Positions 49,486 to 60,416 of a DNA stretch of 64,000 nt are shown piece by piece. Each line of letters opens with the position of its first letter. The stretch's first letter is position 1. The position numbers and the translations under genes are program-made. The DNA is from Pohlia nutans (taxonomy: Eukaryota > Streptophyta > Bryopsida > Bryales > Mniaceae). The notes below the pieces were generated by a model. That model saw only the letters and a program-made list of their open reading frames with translations, ran no database searches and was not told the DNA's origin. The DNA is taken from positions 41,834,372 to 41,898,371 of the forward strand of contig CM040089.1 in the NCBI GenBank assembly GCA_022496805.1. Direction: 5' to 3'.

Positions 49486-51059
49486 GAGTTATCCGCTAAC
49501 TCACTTTGAGTTTGAATAAGATACCATGAACTTTGCTTCAATATACTCTTATTTGTTCACTCCAAATAGTTATAAAGTATGGAAGAACTTGGTGGTCTCT
49601 CATAATTAAGTGTGTAAGAGCTTAGTGGTCTCTAAACCCAAGGAAAACTCCAGAAATTGTTTATTTTGATGGCAATTTTTTTTCCCTTGAGTTTAAAAAT
49701 CATCAAACTCTTACACACCTATTAATGAAAGACCACCAAGTTCACCCATACCTTACAGCCATTTGGCGTAAACAAATAAGAGTATATTAAAGCAAGATTC
49801 ATGGTATCTTATCCCCTTAAGAACCAAGTGTCCTAACTAGGACATTTGGAGAACCGGGTAGGTTCTGGTGAACACATTTTTAATCAAACTTTGAAGGAAA
49901 TTTAATAGTGAATTCTCCAATGTGCCACGAAAATGTGGATTTTTTTTTAATTATTTTTTAATTCGGACACTGTATGCGGAAGTTATGAGGAGAAATGTGC
50001 TTTGTTCGGGAGAAATGATAGCGGGGCAGTAGAGAAATAGTTGAATTTTAGGGAGGGCAACAAGATGGGCGGCGTGTGGAAAATGGGGTGGACTGTGAGG
50101 GACAGAAGACCACCCCATTTTCCAAACTCATTAAAAAATAATATTTTAAAAATTAAAAATTATTTTAAAAAAATTAAAATTATTAATTTAAACTGAATTT
50201 TATTATTTTTAATTAAAAATTATTATTTTCAACTAAAAGTTCAATCTTATAAATAAAAACTATTATTTAAAAAAATTTAAATTTAAATCATTTAAAAAAA
50301 TAAAAAATAAAACATAAAAAATAATAATCGTCCAATGAGGGACTGCCATGTGGCAGTACACCTTGAGAGTTAGTGGGGTCATGAACATTGGAATGGGTTG
50401 GCAATTCAATTCCCTTCCTCCACCCTTTATTTCCCCCCTAACCCCCAAAATTCTTAGAAAATGTGCTACATGTCTTCTAAAACTTGGAGGTTTTTTTTTT
50501 TTTTCCAAATTTTTTCGCCATTCTATAGAGGGTGGAATGTACTTATGTTTCATCCCTTGGATTTGTATTTTAAATAAAGAAAGTCGAAAATATTGCAATT
50601 CCAAAAAGAAAGAGTCTTTTCTGAACTTTTAAACCCCCAACAAGTGCAGGGTGTTCTTCAACATCCTAAACATCTCCAAATGCAACGAAAATTGGTACAC
50701 AACTAAGTAACATCATATAGAATGTGAAAGTGAAGTGCGACAAGTTTTGGTAGTGAAGTTTTTTTGATGTAGCCATGGTCAAACGCATCTGAAATTTTCG
50801 GGCATGTGTTTCTTTTGGGGTGTTTTTTTCTATCAAACGAAATTATCTTGCAATCTGTGCGGTCAAAATCAACGAAATTTGTTGTGTATGTTTTCCAAGT
50901 AGTTTAGGACAAGATCTTACGGTTAGAAGGTAAAAAATAACTTTTTTTTGGATTTTTTGCATGGGGGAGTAAAAATGGCAGCATTGGAGTGTTTTTGGAG
51001 GAAAAACACTTCGGTCCTTTAGGGGTTATTCAAACTCAAGGTGAGTTAGGGGATAACTC
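49486..51059. mobile_element. Foldback TIR element split by a later insertion
   Basis: The left arm starts GAGTTATCCGCTAACTCAC and runs through AGATACCATGAA to CTTATTTGTT. The right arm is its inverted copy and ends GTGAGTTAGGGGATAACTC. TAATG at 49481-49485 and 51060-51064 is a likely 5-bp target duplication. The right arm is interrupted at GGTATC/TTAT by the element at 49813-51025. Without that insert the element is about 360 bases. Non-coding; superfamily unclear. Confidence 0.75.
49813..51025. mobile_element. TTAT-flanked element nested in the foldback element
   Basis: Left end CCCCTTAAGAACC, right end GGTCCTTTAGGGG, flanked by TTAT at 49809-49812 and 51026-51029. Removing the element and one TTAT restores the right arm of the host foldback (GGTATCTTATTCAAACTC), which proves the ends. 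It belongs to the same family as 9392-9974 and shares its right end with 9979-10553. 1213 bases, AT-rich; a predicted frame of about 113 codons near 50263-50604 is low complexity and not credible. Confidence 0.85.
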
Positions 51060-51064
51060 TAATG

Positions 51065-52394
51065 TCCCTAGCTACAGTAGCTATACACACTGCCTTGCAT
51101 AATACAATAACTCCAATGATCAGATACTAGCACAACACTAATTGAAAGCAACACTAATTGAAATCTGCAGCTGATTCTAATTTTTTTTTCATCCAAAGAC
51201 TGAATGCTTTATGTGAATTATCTATGGAGTTCCTTCATCATGGTGGAGCATGGCAACAAGGGCCAAATCATTGAACGTGAAGCCAATTTGGCGGACCTTC
51301 TGGAAACTTTGCCTGCACTAAAGTCAACATAATGCTAAGTTGACCTGTCAACACAGATGTGTCAAGTATTTGATGTGTCAAGTATTTATTGTCTCTGCCC
51401 CACTAGGGGAGAGACTACGGAAACGCTTCATTTTTAAGGAGTTACATGGCTGAACAATACAAACAAGGTGTAAAAGTAAATCTAAGGTAAATACTAAGGC
51501 AAAGACTACGCGATTAGCCGGTTGTTGACATCGCTTTCCTAATTCCCATACCCAAAATCTCTTTTAACATCCAATTTAAGCATGATTTTTTTAATAAATT
51601 TATTGGGGTTCTATTCTAAAGAAATATAAATGCCTTAAATATGTTTGTTTCGGCATTTAAAAAACCCCATTTGGTTTAACAAAGTAGAAGTTATGAGCAA
51701 AATTTTCCTAGAAAAAAGGTAAAACTTGTGAGGCTTAGTATGTCCTTTAAGGGTTAAGAGAGGGCCTTGTTGTGTTTAATGTGAGAACCTTTGATGAACC
51801 CAAAAATATATCACCAAGTAAAAAGGTTGGTCTTTGGGCACAAGGAATAGTATCAGAGCATGGTGCCTTAGGTTCATGTTGGCATTGACTTGGTGCCAAT
51901 ATGCACCTTGGTCACCATGCTATGACACTATTCATTGGTGCCCAAATATAGCTTCTCTATTAGAGAGTACTCTCAGACATCTTTGATTTAAAAGTACAAC
52001 TTCACATTATGTCCTAGAACCTTCTTGAACCTCCCAGATTTTGAAGAGAATATAGTACAAGACAATGGCAATGGATCACATCCTGGTGATCTCTCGCCCC
52101 AAAGGGAAATGAGTTCTCATTTCAACCCTGTTCAAATTTTCAGATGATAGGTGTCACTTGATACAGACAAGAAACATATGTGTAAAGTAGGCTAGATTTC
52201 TCTAACTATCTAAAGAAAAGTTCTATGGAGATGTATGAACCTAGCATGCTTTCACTCCCACAAGCTTCCAACAGTCCTCTTTCATTCCAACACTGAACGG
52301 GAATCTAGAGACTCTTTTTTACTGGCAAATATTTCAAAGTGGCAATAGCCTGGGTGCAATCCCTGGCCGGGGATTAGTACTGTCACAAGTACTG
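51065..52394. other. Intergenic with repeat fragments
   Basis: About 51300-51370 contains AATGCTAAGTTGAC and TGTGTCAAGT motifs in the same order as in the BTB gene introns (15220-15270 and the inverse at 61700-61740), a dispersed repeat fragment. A lone right end of the TTAA class (CCTTTAAGGG, TTAA at 51755-51758) has no visible partner. No gene. Confidence 0.45.
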
Positions 52395-52573
52395 GAACTA
52401 CACTGATTATTGTCATTACTGTGAGTCACAGAATTAGTGTGAGATTTCCCACTAATCCTCAATTAGTGTGAGACTTTACACACAATCTTCACTACTCACT
52501 GTGAGAGTTCTCAAGTACTGTGAGAATACTGAATTATTGTGACTCACATTAATGGCAATAATCGGTATAGTAG
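52395..52573. mobile_element. MITE with TGTGAGTCACAG-type ends, copy 1
   Basis: Near-palindromic: ATTATTGTCATTACTGTGAG at the left is mirrored by the right end CTCACATTAATGGCAATAAT. It is the inverted copy of the element at 53395-53610. Boundaries are approximate because no target duplication could be fixed. Confidence 0.65.
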
Positions 52574-52677
52574 AAATGTGGTCCATTTAAACTAGTCTCT
52601 TGTGACTTAAATGGTCATGCGGTACAAGAATTGAGTCACAAGTCACATATGATCAGAGTAATATGACAACATTCTTA

Positions 52678-52968
52678 CTGGTTGAAACAAAATTCTAAAA
52701 AACCCAACTATGGAAGACAATCGAGAGCCAACTAAGTGACTCTGAAAGACAATGTGGAACCATGTGCAGAAGACAATCTGTGCAGTTCATTTCCAGTGCA
52801 AGATATTCTAAGGCACACAAATTGGCAAACCCCGGCCTGTTTTCAACAACATTGAAAAAACAACATTCAGAATGAGGTTTCGACTGAAGCACGTGTTGAA
52901 ACAAACATCGCAACGCTATTTTTTCAACATGTGTTGTTTTTTCAACGTGTTGCTTCAACCGGGTTGGG
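52678..52968. repeat. Possible small TIR element (GGTTGAAGC ends)
   Basis: GGTTGAAAC near 52679 and GCTTCAACCGGG near 52960 are inverted, and GTTGAAAAAACAACAC-like internal motifs repeat. This could be a MITE just upstream of the secreted protein gene. Weak evidence. Confidence 0.35.
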
Positions 52969-53193
52969 GGGGCTTACATGGTGATTCAGAAACAGAGCTG
53001 TTAGCAAGGAAAGTGGCGCCTACATAAACGCAGCTGCTGCAGCTCAATGTAACCCATCCATGTCTTCCGTTGGCTTCTCATCATTCTCTAACTTCAGCCA
53101 TCATAGCTAGCCAGTGAGAATTCCTTCAAGGTGTTGTTGAATTACCAGAGCCCCATTTCCATCCTGCACAACCTTCATCAGATCAGATCTAGC

Positions 53194-54082
53194 ATGTCAA
53201 CATTCACCATGACCATGGCTGCGCGTTTTGCTTGCGCCCTGGTTCTGCTGCAGCTCGTGCTCACAGGTACCACAAGTTCTGCCTTCTCCTCAATTCATCA
53301 TTATTTCCATCCAACTTCATAGTTACTGTCTAGTGCATAATTTTGAACAATTCTATGTGCCATATCCTGTACACAAATTGCTGATCAAATCATGACACCG
53401 AAATCTTATTGCCATTACTGTGAGTCACAGTAATTCAGTATTCTCACAGTAATTGTGGTATTAGAACAAAGTGTGACTCACAGTGATTGAGAATTCTCAC
53501 TGTGAGTAGTGAGGATTGTGTGTAAAGTCTCACACTAATTGAGGATTGGTGAGAAATCTCACACTAATTCTGTGACTCACAGTAATGGCCATAATCCGTG
53601 TTAGTAGTGGAAATCATGTCCTGTTCAAGTATCAATTGCATACATATTGGCCACTAATGATCATTTATTTACCACTCATGTGTATTGGCCACTAATCATA
53701 AACTTAAGTGGATTACTTACTAGTTTGAATGGTTGATGCACCAGGTGCCAATGCGCAGACACAGCCACAATGCCAAACCTCAGGCGCCAGTGGCTTGACC
53801 GTCGACTGTGCGCAAACGATCACCGATTTGCAAAACATGGGGGAAGCTAGTTGCAGTCAAAGCAACGGCGCTTTGTTGGGGAGTCATTGCACCACCTTGG
53901 TCACCGCCGGCAGTTGCAAAGCTGGCATTTGCGGTGCTGTGGCTAGCCAACCTTGCAGCGTGGTTGCCAACTATGTGACCACCTTGACCAACACATGTGC
54001 CGAATCCATCAATGGTCAATCCCGCTCAGGTGGCCAGCAGGTCATGAATGAGAACAACCAGTTGCGGGTCATCCTATTTTAA
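53194..54082 (+). CDS. Small secreted cysteine-rich protein
   Basis: Two exons, 53194-53266 and 53745-54082, phase 1 junction (ACA G / GT GCC), 136 residues. The first exon encodes a signal peptide (MSTFTMTMAARFACALVLLQ with a hydrophobic core, cleavage probably near the exon border), so secretion or the cell wall is expected. An upstream in-frame start at 53131 is possible, but the chosen ATG gives a compact signal peptide. The mature part has eight cysteines in a regular spread (PQCQTSG, LTVDCAQTI, ASCSQS, GSHCTTL, GSCKAGICG, SQPCSVV, NTCAES) and ends SRSGGQQVMNENNQLRVILF. The pattern loosely recalls Hce2/KP4-like small secreted proteins reported in fungi and some bryophytes; this is a resemblance, not an identification. 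The intron carries a MITE (53395-53610). Confidence 0.72.
53395..53610. mobile_element. MITE with TGTGAGTCACAG-type ends, copy 2, in an intron
   Basis: TTGCCATTACTGTGAGTCAC at the left is mirrored by TGTGACTCACAGTAATGGCC at the right. Inside are mirrored ATTCTCAC/GTGAG blocks. It is the reverse complement of copy 1 at 52395-52573 over most of its length and lies inside the intron of the secreted protein gene. Confidence 0.7.
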
Positions 54083-54244
54083 GCCTACACTAATTTCCAC
54101 AGCTTATACCAGCATTCTTTTATACCAGCTTTGACTTGTTTAGGTCACTGCTGCAGCATCCTCTAGAAATGGGTGACTCAATAATGGACAAGTGCACTAG
54201 CACTGTTCCAACAAAGGATCGCTGGTTAGGCCTGTTATCTAAGG

Positions 54245-54362
54245 TTGCACTGTCAGTGATTCAAATTATAATCATGTATTAGTGAGAGTCTTGGTCTCTT
54301 ACATTGCACTGTCAGTGATTCAAATTATAATTATGTATTAGTGAGAGTCTTGGTCTCTTACA
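54245..54362. repeat. Two tandem 59-bp copies
   Basis: TTGCACTGTCAGTGATTCAA to TGGTCTCTTACA at 54245-54303 is repeated at 54304-54362 with almost no change. A recent duplication in the 3' flank of the secreted protein gene. Confidence 0.85.
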
Positions 54363-54924
54363 TATAGGGTTAAGAATAAGGAGTGATGTTCATTGCTGGC
54401 TAGTCCAGATTGATGTACTTAGTTACTCCCCATGCTATAATGGCTTTGTCTTCTGAGAAGCATCTTACCTGCAGCCTTGGTTGTGTGATGAAGCAGCCAT
54501 GTTGAATTGATCTATTCAATAGTAAAATGTGTAGTAAAATATTGTTTGAAATTTCATTGGAGCCAGAGTATGATAAATTCCAATTGGAACTAGAATTATT
54601 CAAATCATTCTTCTTCTTGTGTCCATAACATTCTTTAGCAGTTGTGAGAACTTACCTTTCTTCACTTTAGATGAAAATCACACAAAGACTTCTAAGTTTG
54701 ACAATCAATAAGTGGTTTGACATTCTGGTTATGTGTCCTGGAAGAGGAAACAATTTGGAAACTTAAATTTCACGAATGGGGCTACTACTTTTGCACACAA
54801 TTAATGGTTTCAGAGTCATGTTGGACTTGATTTAGAAAGTAAAAAAACTAAAATCTCGAATCACAATCTCAAACTTTGACACCCCTAAATAATGTAAAGA
54901 ACAAGCATAGTGTTTAGTGATTTG

Positions 54925-54977
<53 letters not shown>

Positions 54978-55196
54978 AAATTATACTATATGGTATATGG
55001 TGTAATATGTTGTAACATACTCTATATTACATACTATACATACAACAAAAATACATGCCAATCGGCAAAAACCATGGTTCCATGTCAACATTCAAAAATC
55101 GAAATTGATTGTGGATTTGTCACATAGCATTTTAATCTTTAGATTAATTAATTGCAAGTTTTGAATACAATCTTGGATAGATCCTGGGGAGTGAAC
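54363..55196. repeat. Spacer with (TA)n microsatellite
   Basis: A pure (TA)n run occupies about 54929-54973. The rest of this ~830-base spacer is AT-rich without a gene. Confidence 0.7.
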
Positions 55197-55200
55197 TTAA

Positions 55201-55595
55201 CCTTTAAACGTCAAAAAATCCCCACGGGCTTGTTTATGAGAGAAAATGGAAGAAAAAATGGATTTTCTCAACCAAAATTGAAATGGATTGGTGCTTTGGA
55301 AAGGTGATGAAAAAGCAAGGCTAAACCTAGCAAATACGCCTACATTAAACAACTGTGGAGCAATCCACAATCAAATGAAGGAATCAGGGGAAGGAGAGAG
55401 CTATGATTGGATAGTACTGTGGAGTGAGACAAAACCTTTCTTTTATATAAAAAAAAAGATCAAGAACGCCAGCCAGCAGCGCCTGTTGGTTGGCATTTTT
55501 TATTTTTTTATTTTTTTCAAAAATGTTTCTAGCAGCAGCAGTTGTTGTAGATGCTCTTCGGGCTGCCCTTCAAGGACCTTCTTGAGGTTTAAGGA
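55201..55595. mobile_element. TTAA-flanked element, relative of 10558-11126
   Basis: TTAA at 55197-55200 and 55596-55599. The left end CCTTTAAACGTCAAAAAATC and the following CCCCACGGG and TTGTTTATGAGAG match the element at 10558. The right end is degraded (GAGGTTTAAGGA). 395 bases, non-coding. Confidence 0.68.
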
Positions 55596-55799
55596 TTAAA
55601 GTTAAGATTAGGAATCACATGAATGCATACTTTTGACCCCCTATGTATAGTTTTCTGCATCATGGTCTTTTTTTACATAATACATCCATGTATATTTGGT
55701 CAATTGGTTGTCATTCTGGTTTTCATTTCACAACATAGACGTTTATTAGATAAACTACAAATTATATAGTTTTTTTAATATTATCATATTTTGGATACA

Positions 55800-56600
55800 G
55801 ATATTGATCCAGACATACCAAACTGGACATATTCCAAATTCAGATGAAGATGTTCACTTTTTTCCTTTACATCCTATAGCAAAAGAGAAAGTAAAGGAAA
55901 ATGTGCACAACTCAAATGATGTGCAATCGGCATTATCTGCCACACAAAGACGTGCAGGTAATTTAAGTTTGAAAAAAAAAATTACATAGAGTTTTTTTTT
56001 CCTTTAATGTTGGATTTTTGTAAATGCTCTTTATTTTATATATGCATAGAATTTTTTTAGTTTAATATTGTTTAATCTTTAAAAAATTCTAATATATGTA
56101 TTTATCTTTAAATTATCATAGATATGCTTCGAGAGTCAGTAGAACCATATGAAAGGATTTCTTATCAATTTATTCCTACATCAAAAGATGTGGAAAAATC
56201 TGACATACAAAATACAAAAGGAAGGGGTTGTTTATAATGATGATTGGGAAACCGTTCATGCAAGTGTTGAAGAGTGGATTGCTAAAGATATAGTCATATT
56301 TCATCAACCTTATAATCCACAACAGGAAGACCCAGAGAAACAATCCTTTGTATAGGTCATTCAAACACCGTGAATGTGAGAACTTGCAATGCGTATTATA
56401 CCTAACTCACCATAGGCAATTGATTCAACATTTAAGACTAAGCAATATGGTCTTCCATTATATGTCGCGATAGACTCAAATTCTAGATTGGTGGGCATAT
56501 TTTTTTTTTTCATGTTATGTTTAGTAGATACAGATAAGGAACATGAATCTACGGCTCTAAAATTGACACTGCAAGTTGTGGGTCTAATAAAAATAAAAAT
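55800..56600 (+). pseudogene. Decayed transposase relic (MULE/FLYWCH-type DDE core)
   Basis: Exon-like block 55800-55956 ends at a good donor (GCAG before GTAATT), and a second block starts after ATAG at 56121. Further on, one frame reads VIQTP-stop-M-stop-ELAMRIIPNSP-stop-AIDSTFKTKQYGLPLYVAID with stops at TGA, TGA and TAG. At least two of them sit where Trp is expected (TGG to TGA/TAG). The IDSTFKTxxYxLPL motif is what a transposase DDE core of the MULE/FLYWCH-associated kind shows around its first Asp. Frame changes occur before it. Clearly inactive; family assignment moderate. Confidence 0.45.
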
Positions 56601-58288
56601 AAAAAATAAAAATCCTTGGATAATCACCTTAAAATGAAGTAATGAAAGAGAGGTATATAGAATGAAAGTAAAAAACTAAATTGGAAAATGCATAACTTTG
56701 GGATTGAATGAAAAAAAATTCAATGGCCAGAATGTTGTAGCAAGCAATGAAAAGCTTTTGCAATTATATTTTTTGAAAAAGTTGCTCAAATTGAGTTCAA
56801 AGAAAGTCTGATTTTAAACTCAATTTAACCCGTAATACTTCGAGAGATCATGTTTTGGTCGATGCCCCCTTTTATAAGCTGCCTGAGACTAAAAATTTAA
56901 AAATTTGATTAAATTATAATTATTTTCTAATAGGAAATCAAGTATGCTTTCGAACCCAATTTGAATCATGCCAATCCAAGTTAAACTCCACCTAGGGGAA
57001 CTTTTTAATTTGTCTCGTGTTACAAATTTTACTATTTTGGAAAAGTAACGTTCTTTTCTATACATCTTTTTTTTTTTTTTTTTTTTTTTTTTCTCCTATG
57101 ATGAAAAGTACAATTATAACCAATAATACCAAATTTTGAATTCTAGAAATATAAAATGTAATTTTATTGAATTTTTAATGTTAATTGCTTTTAAATTCTA
57201 TAAATGAAGATCTAAAAACATTTTGGGAAATTAGACTGTAAGCATATTTTAAAGAAGATTCTAGGAATATTCCAAAAGTTTCCAAAATAATATAAACTAT
57301 TTTGAAAAGATGCCAAAAGATTCCAAAAGAAAATATTAAAATATTTTTGGTATTTTCCCTATTTATTATATTTCGTCATTAAATCAATTGCTTTAGAACA
57401 TTAGAAACTTTTTTTGTTGAGAAGTATGACACCCTAGTGCGAAAACACCCTTGAACACGAGTGACGTGGAGAAATTTAAGTCACTCATTCTCATATTAAA
57501 AACTTGAAATAATTCTCAGCTGATTTTATTTTGATTGATGCCACTGAATGGCAATGGATTTCATACACATCTACACGGATGTTGTATGATGACCACACGG
57601 ATATCGTACGACAATAATTTGCATTATAAAAGATGTTGAAATTGCACGTTTACAATAAAAGGCCTTGATACGATACCAGATCTGCATTTTAGGCAATCGC
57701 ATGCTATCCGTGTCTTATTAGCCATCTAATATTCTAATGTAGATACACGATTAACGCACAAATTTTGTTAAGCACGACTTTCGTGCGGAAAGGACATTTT
57801 TTTCTTAAACATTGTAAAGACACTTCATTCAAATTTTGGTATTGCATATCACTTCCGTATCATAATGACACTTCTAAATCCATATATGACGTGTGAAATC
57901 AATGTTTAACGATAAGCGCACGGAAATCGTTAAAAATCAGTGGGGTCCAAAATTCCTAATGTAGCTAGGAAAATTTCTAATTTTGTACAAAAAGTCTCTT
58001 TTAGAATCTTTAAAGTAACCTCTTCAATTTTTACGTGATTTTTTTTTTGTGTAATGCATGAGTGTAGGAAATCAAAACCACATCCGGTCGATTCATTTTT
58101 TATTTTGTTTTAAAGAAGGACTCATTCAAAGTTGCCATAGGGGCTGATTTTAGAGTTCAAAAGGCTGTTCAGGGTACTCATATCAGACCATTGTCCAGAT
58201 AGCATTGTTTGTGAATTTAGACATTGCAACTCATAGTTGGCCATACTCATGGGCACCATGGGCAAAAAAGTGGGCATTTTGAGGGCCT
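56601..58288. other. AT-rich intergenic, no gene seen
   Basis: Contains a T25-like homopolymer (about 57068-57092) and a lone TTAACCCGTAATAC left-end-like site near 56826 without a partner. No coding frame or RNA gene recognised. Confidence 0.5.
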
Positions 58289-58705
58289 CTTGCATTACAA
58301 GAAATTTGAGCCCTCTAAGAGGCCTCGAGTTTTTATTTTTATTTTAACTTTTTGAATTTTTTAAAAAATATTTAATTAATATAAAAATATTTAAAAAATG
58401 AAATCTGATGTGGCATGAGTTCGACATTTCAGATTGGATATTAAATATTAAAAGTTTTTTTTTAAAATTTTTTAAATTTTTTAAAATTTTTTAAATTTTT
58501 TTTTAATATTAAAAATTGTTCAAATAATCTTTGAAATTTTTTTAAACATTTTCTAAAAAATTTAAACAATATTTTTTTTAAAAAATTTATTAACATTTTA
58601 TTTTTAAAAGTATTTTCATTTAAAAAATAATTCCAATAAAAAATTAGATTTTGGCCCGAACATCGAAAAAGCCTCTTGGAGGGCTCATTTCTCTTCTAAT
58701 GCAAG
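58289..58705. mobile_element. MITE with CTTGCATTA ends
   Basis: CTTGCATTACAAGAAATTTG and the following AGCCCTC..GAGGC at the left are mirrored by GCCTC..GAGGGCTC and TAATGCAAG at the right. The interior is an extreme A/T tract of TTTTAAA repeats. Target duplication not resolved. Confidence 0.6.
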
Positions 58706-58734
58706 CCCCGATTTCCTCTAATGTTGATTGTTAA

Positions 58735-59541
58735 TCCCTAAAGGTCCCTAGCTTTTTTGGGCTTAAAATCATCATCGCTTTTGATGTGTTATAGGTCTAA
58801 ATGTAAGTGAAGTATAGAAATCTCAACCGTACAATCTTGTAACATACATGTTGTAGATCATGTGGATCAATTTTGGGGTCATTTGGCCATATAGATTGCA
58901 AGATCATAGTGTTTTAGTGCTAAAAAAGGATGCTGAAATTTTCCTAGCAACACAGTTAGAGGGAAATTCGTTTTCAAAATTACTCAAATGAAAAAACGTT
59001 GAACTATAAAGTTGTTCAAAATCATCATATAAACACATTGGTACCAAAAAATCCTCATGAAAAAATTTAATGTGCCCTAAAATGGCCTTGCAATGTCAAA
59101 AAGTAGCCCGAAAAGTGACCCATTTGAACCAAAAAGCAAAAAGTGTCCAAACTAGACCCGTGCACTAAAATGACTCCCAAACATTCATAACAACATGGAT
59201 TGACCTGAAAATTTTACCATGATAACTAGACTTCAAGGGGAATTCAACCCAACAAATTTTATTGAAAACGGACTTGGGATGAAGGAGATACAAGCCCCCG
59301 AAGTTGCTGCCATCAAAATTCACAGAACTGTCCAAAAAAAACATACCTACTTTCAAATGATCACCAAAAATTCAATTCATCTCGGATTGGTCTGAAATTT
59401 TTACCACACATTCCATACATCATGCGGAGATTTTTTTCAAAATTTCAGCAAAATCGGACACGTTTTGCAAAAGTTACAGCACTTCGAAGGGGACTGTACC
59501 CCCAAAAACGTCCAAAATATGGACGCCGGGACGCTTAGGGG
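58735..59541. mobile_element. TTAA-flanked element, sister of 25093-25938
   Basis: TTAA at 58731-58734 and 59542-59545. The left end is TCCCTAAAGGTCCC; the right end in reverse complement is CCCCTAAGCGTCCC. Long stretches match the copy at 25093-25938 in the same orientation. Non-coding. Confidence 0.75.
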
Positions 59542-59545
59542 TTAA

Positions 59546-60079
59546 AGCTTTTCACTTACATTGAAATGATCTAATGACTACAAAATTCTATCAATCTACC
59601 AATGCGTGTGTCCACACTTTTCCTTGATCACTACTTTTAATCTAAATGGCATAAATTGACACAACTTGAGAAGATTTTGAACTTTGTTTGCAAAAAGCCA
59701 AAAACAACCATATTTTAAAATTCAAAACATTCCAAATAATCCCAATATTTTAATAGAAAATAAAGGTCACAGTAAAAATTCACATGGTAAAAAAATTCAT
59801 TAGAATATATATTTTTTGGGAGAATACAGCGAATGAAAGTGCTATAGAATATAGCATAGATCTTGACCCACAAGACTTGGAAATGCAATAAAATGCACAA
59901 TATTTAGAATTTTTTTAATTTAAAAAGTAAACTATAAACTAGAGTTGATAAACTTCACTTGTGAAAATTCCTATTGTCATGAGAGATCTTGAATGATCAT
60001 AAAGATATGAGTTGTTTTGTTTTAGTGCAAAATTCATGGGTTTAGTAGAGAGACGACAATGTTTTCTTAGGAGTATTGT
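59546..60079. other. AT-rich spacer, nothing recognised
   Basis: No gene. The following 60080-60416 is the 3' flank of BTB gene 2 and belongs to the duplicated unit. Confidence 0.4.
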
Positions 60080-60416
60080 ACAAACGTACAAACGTACAAA
60101 CAGACTCCTTAATCAATCTACTTACTAGTCCCACTGTAAGCTAGTAGCTGATTTTTTCTTGAAGAACAATTCACAACCCAGTTGTGTCAAGAATTAGTTC
60201 TACCAACTTAATACAGGGACAAACTGTATGCAAAGTGAAGACCTAGATAATATGATCAAACCGTATTGACTGCAAAGAGGGAATCACACTACTAGCAAAG
60301 GCGTCACTTCTCACTCAGAACAGTGTCAGAGTTCATTGTACACACTTGTCCTAGTCGACTAATCGCAGTCACGTCTTGAGCGCCTGGGCAGTGAGTGCGA
60401 AGTGGCAGCGTTTGAC

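Noticed and set aside
50263..50632. Open frames inside the TTAT-flanked element
   Set aside because: AT-rich, Lys/Phe/Asn-biased frames on both strands across the same interval; no transposase motif.
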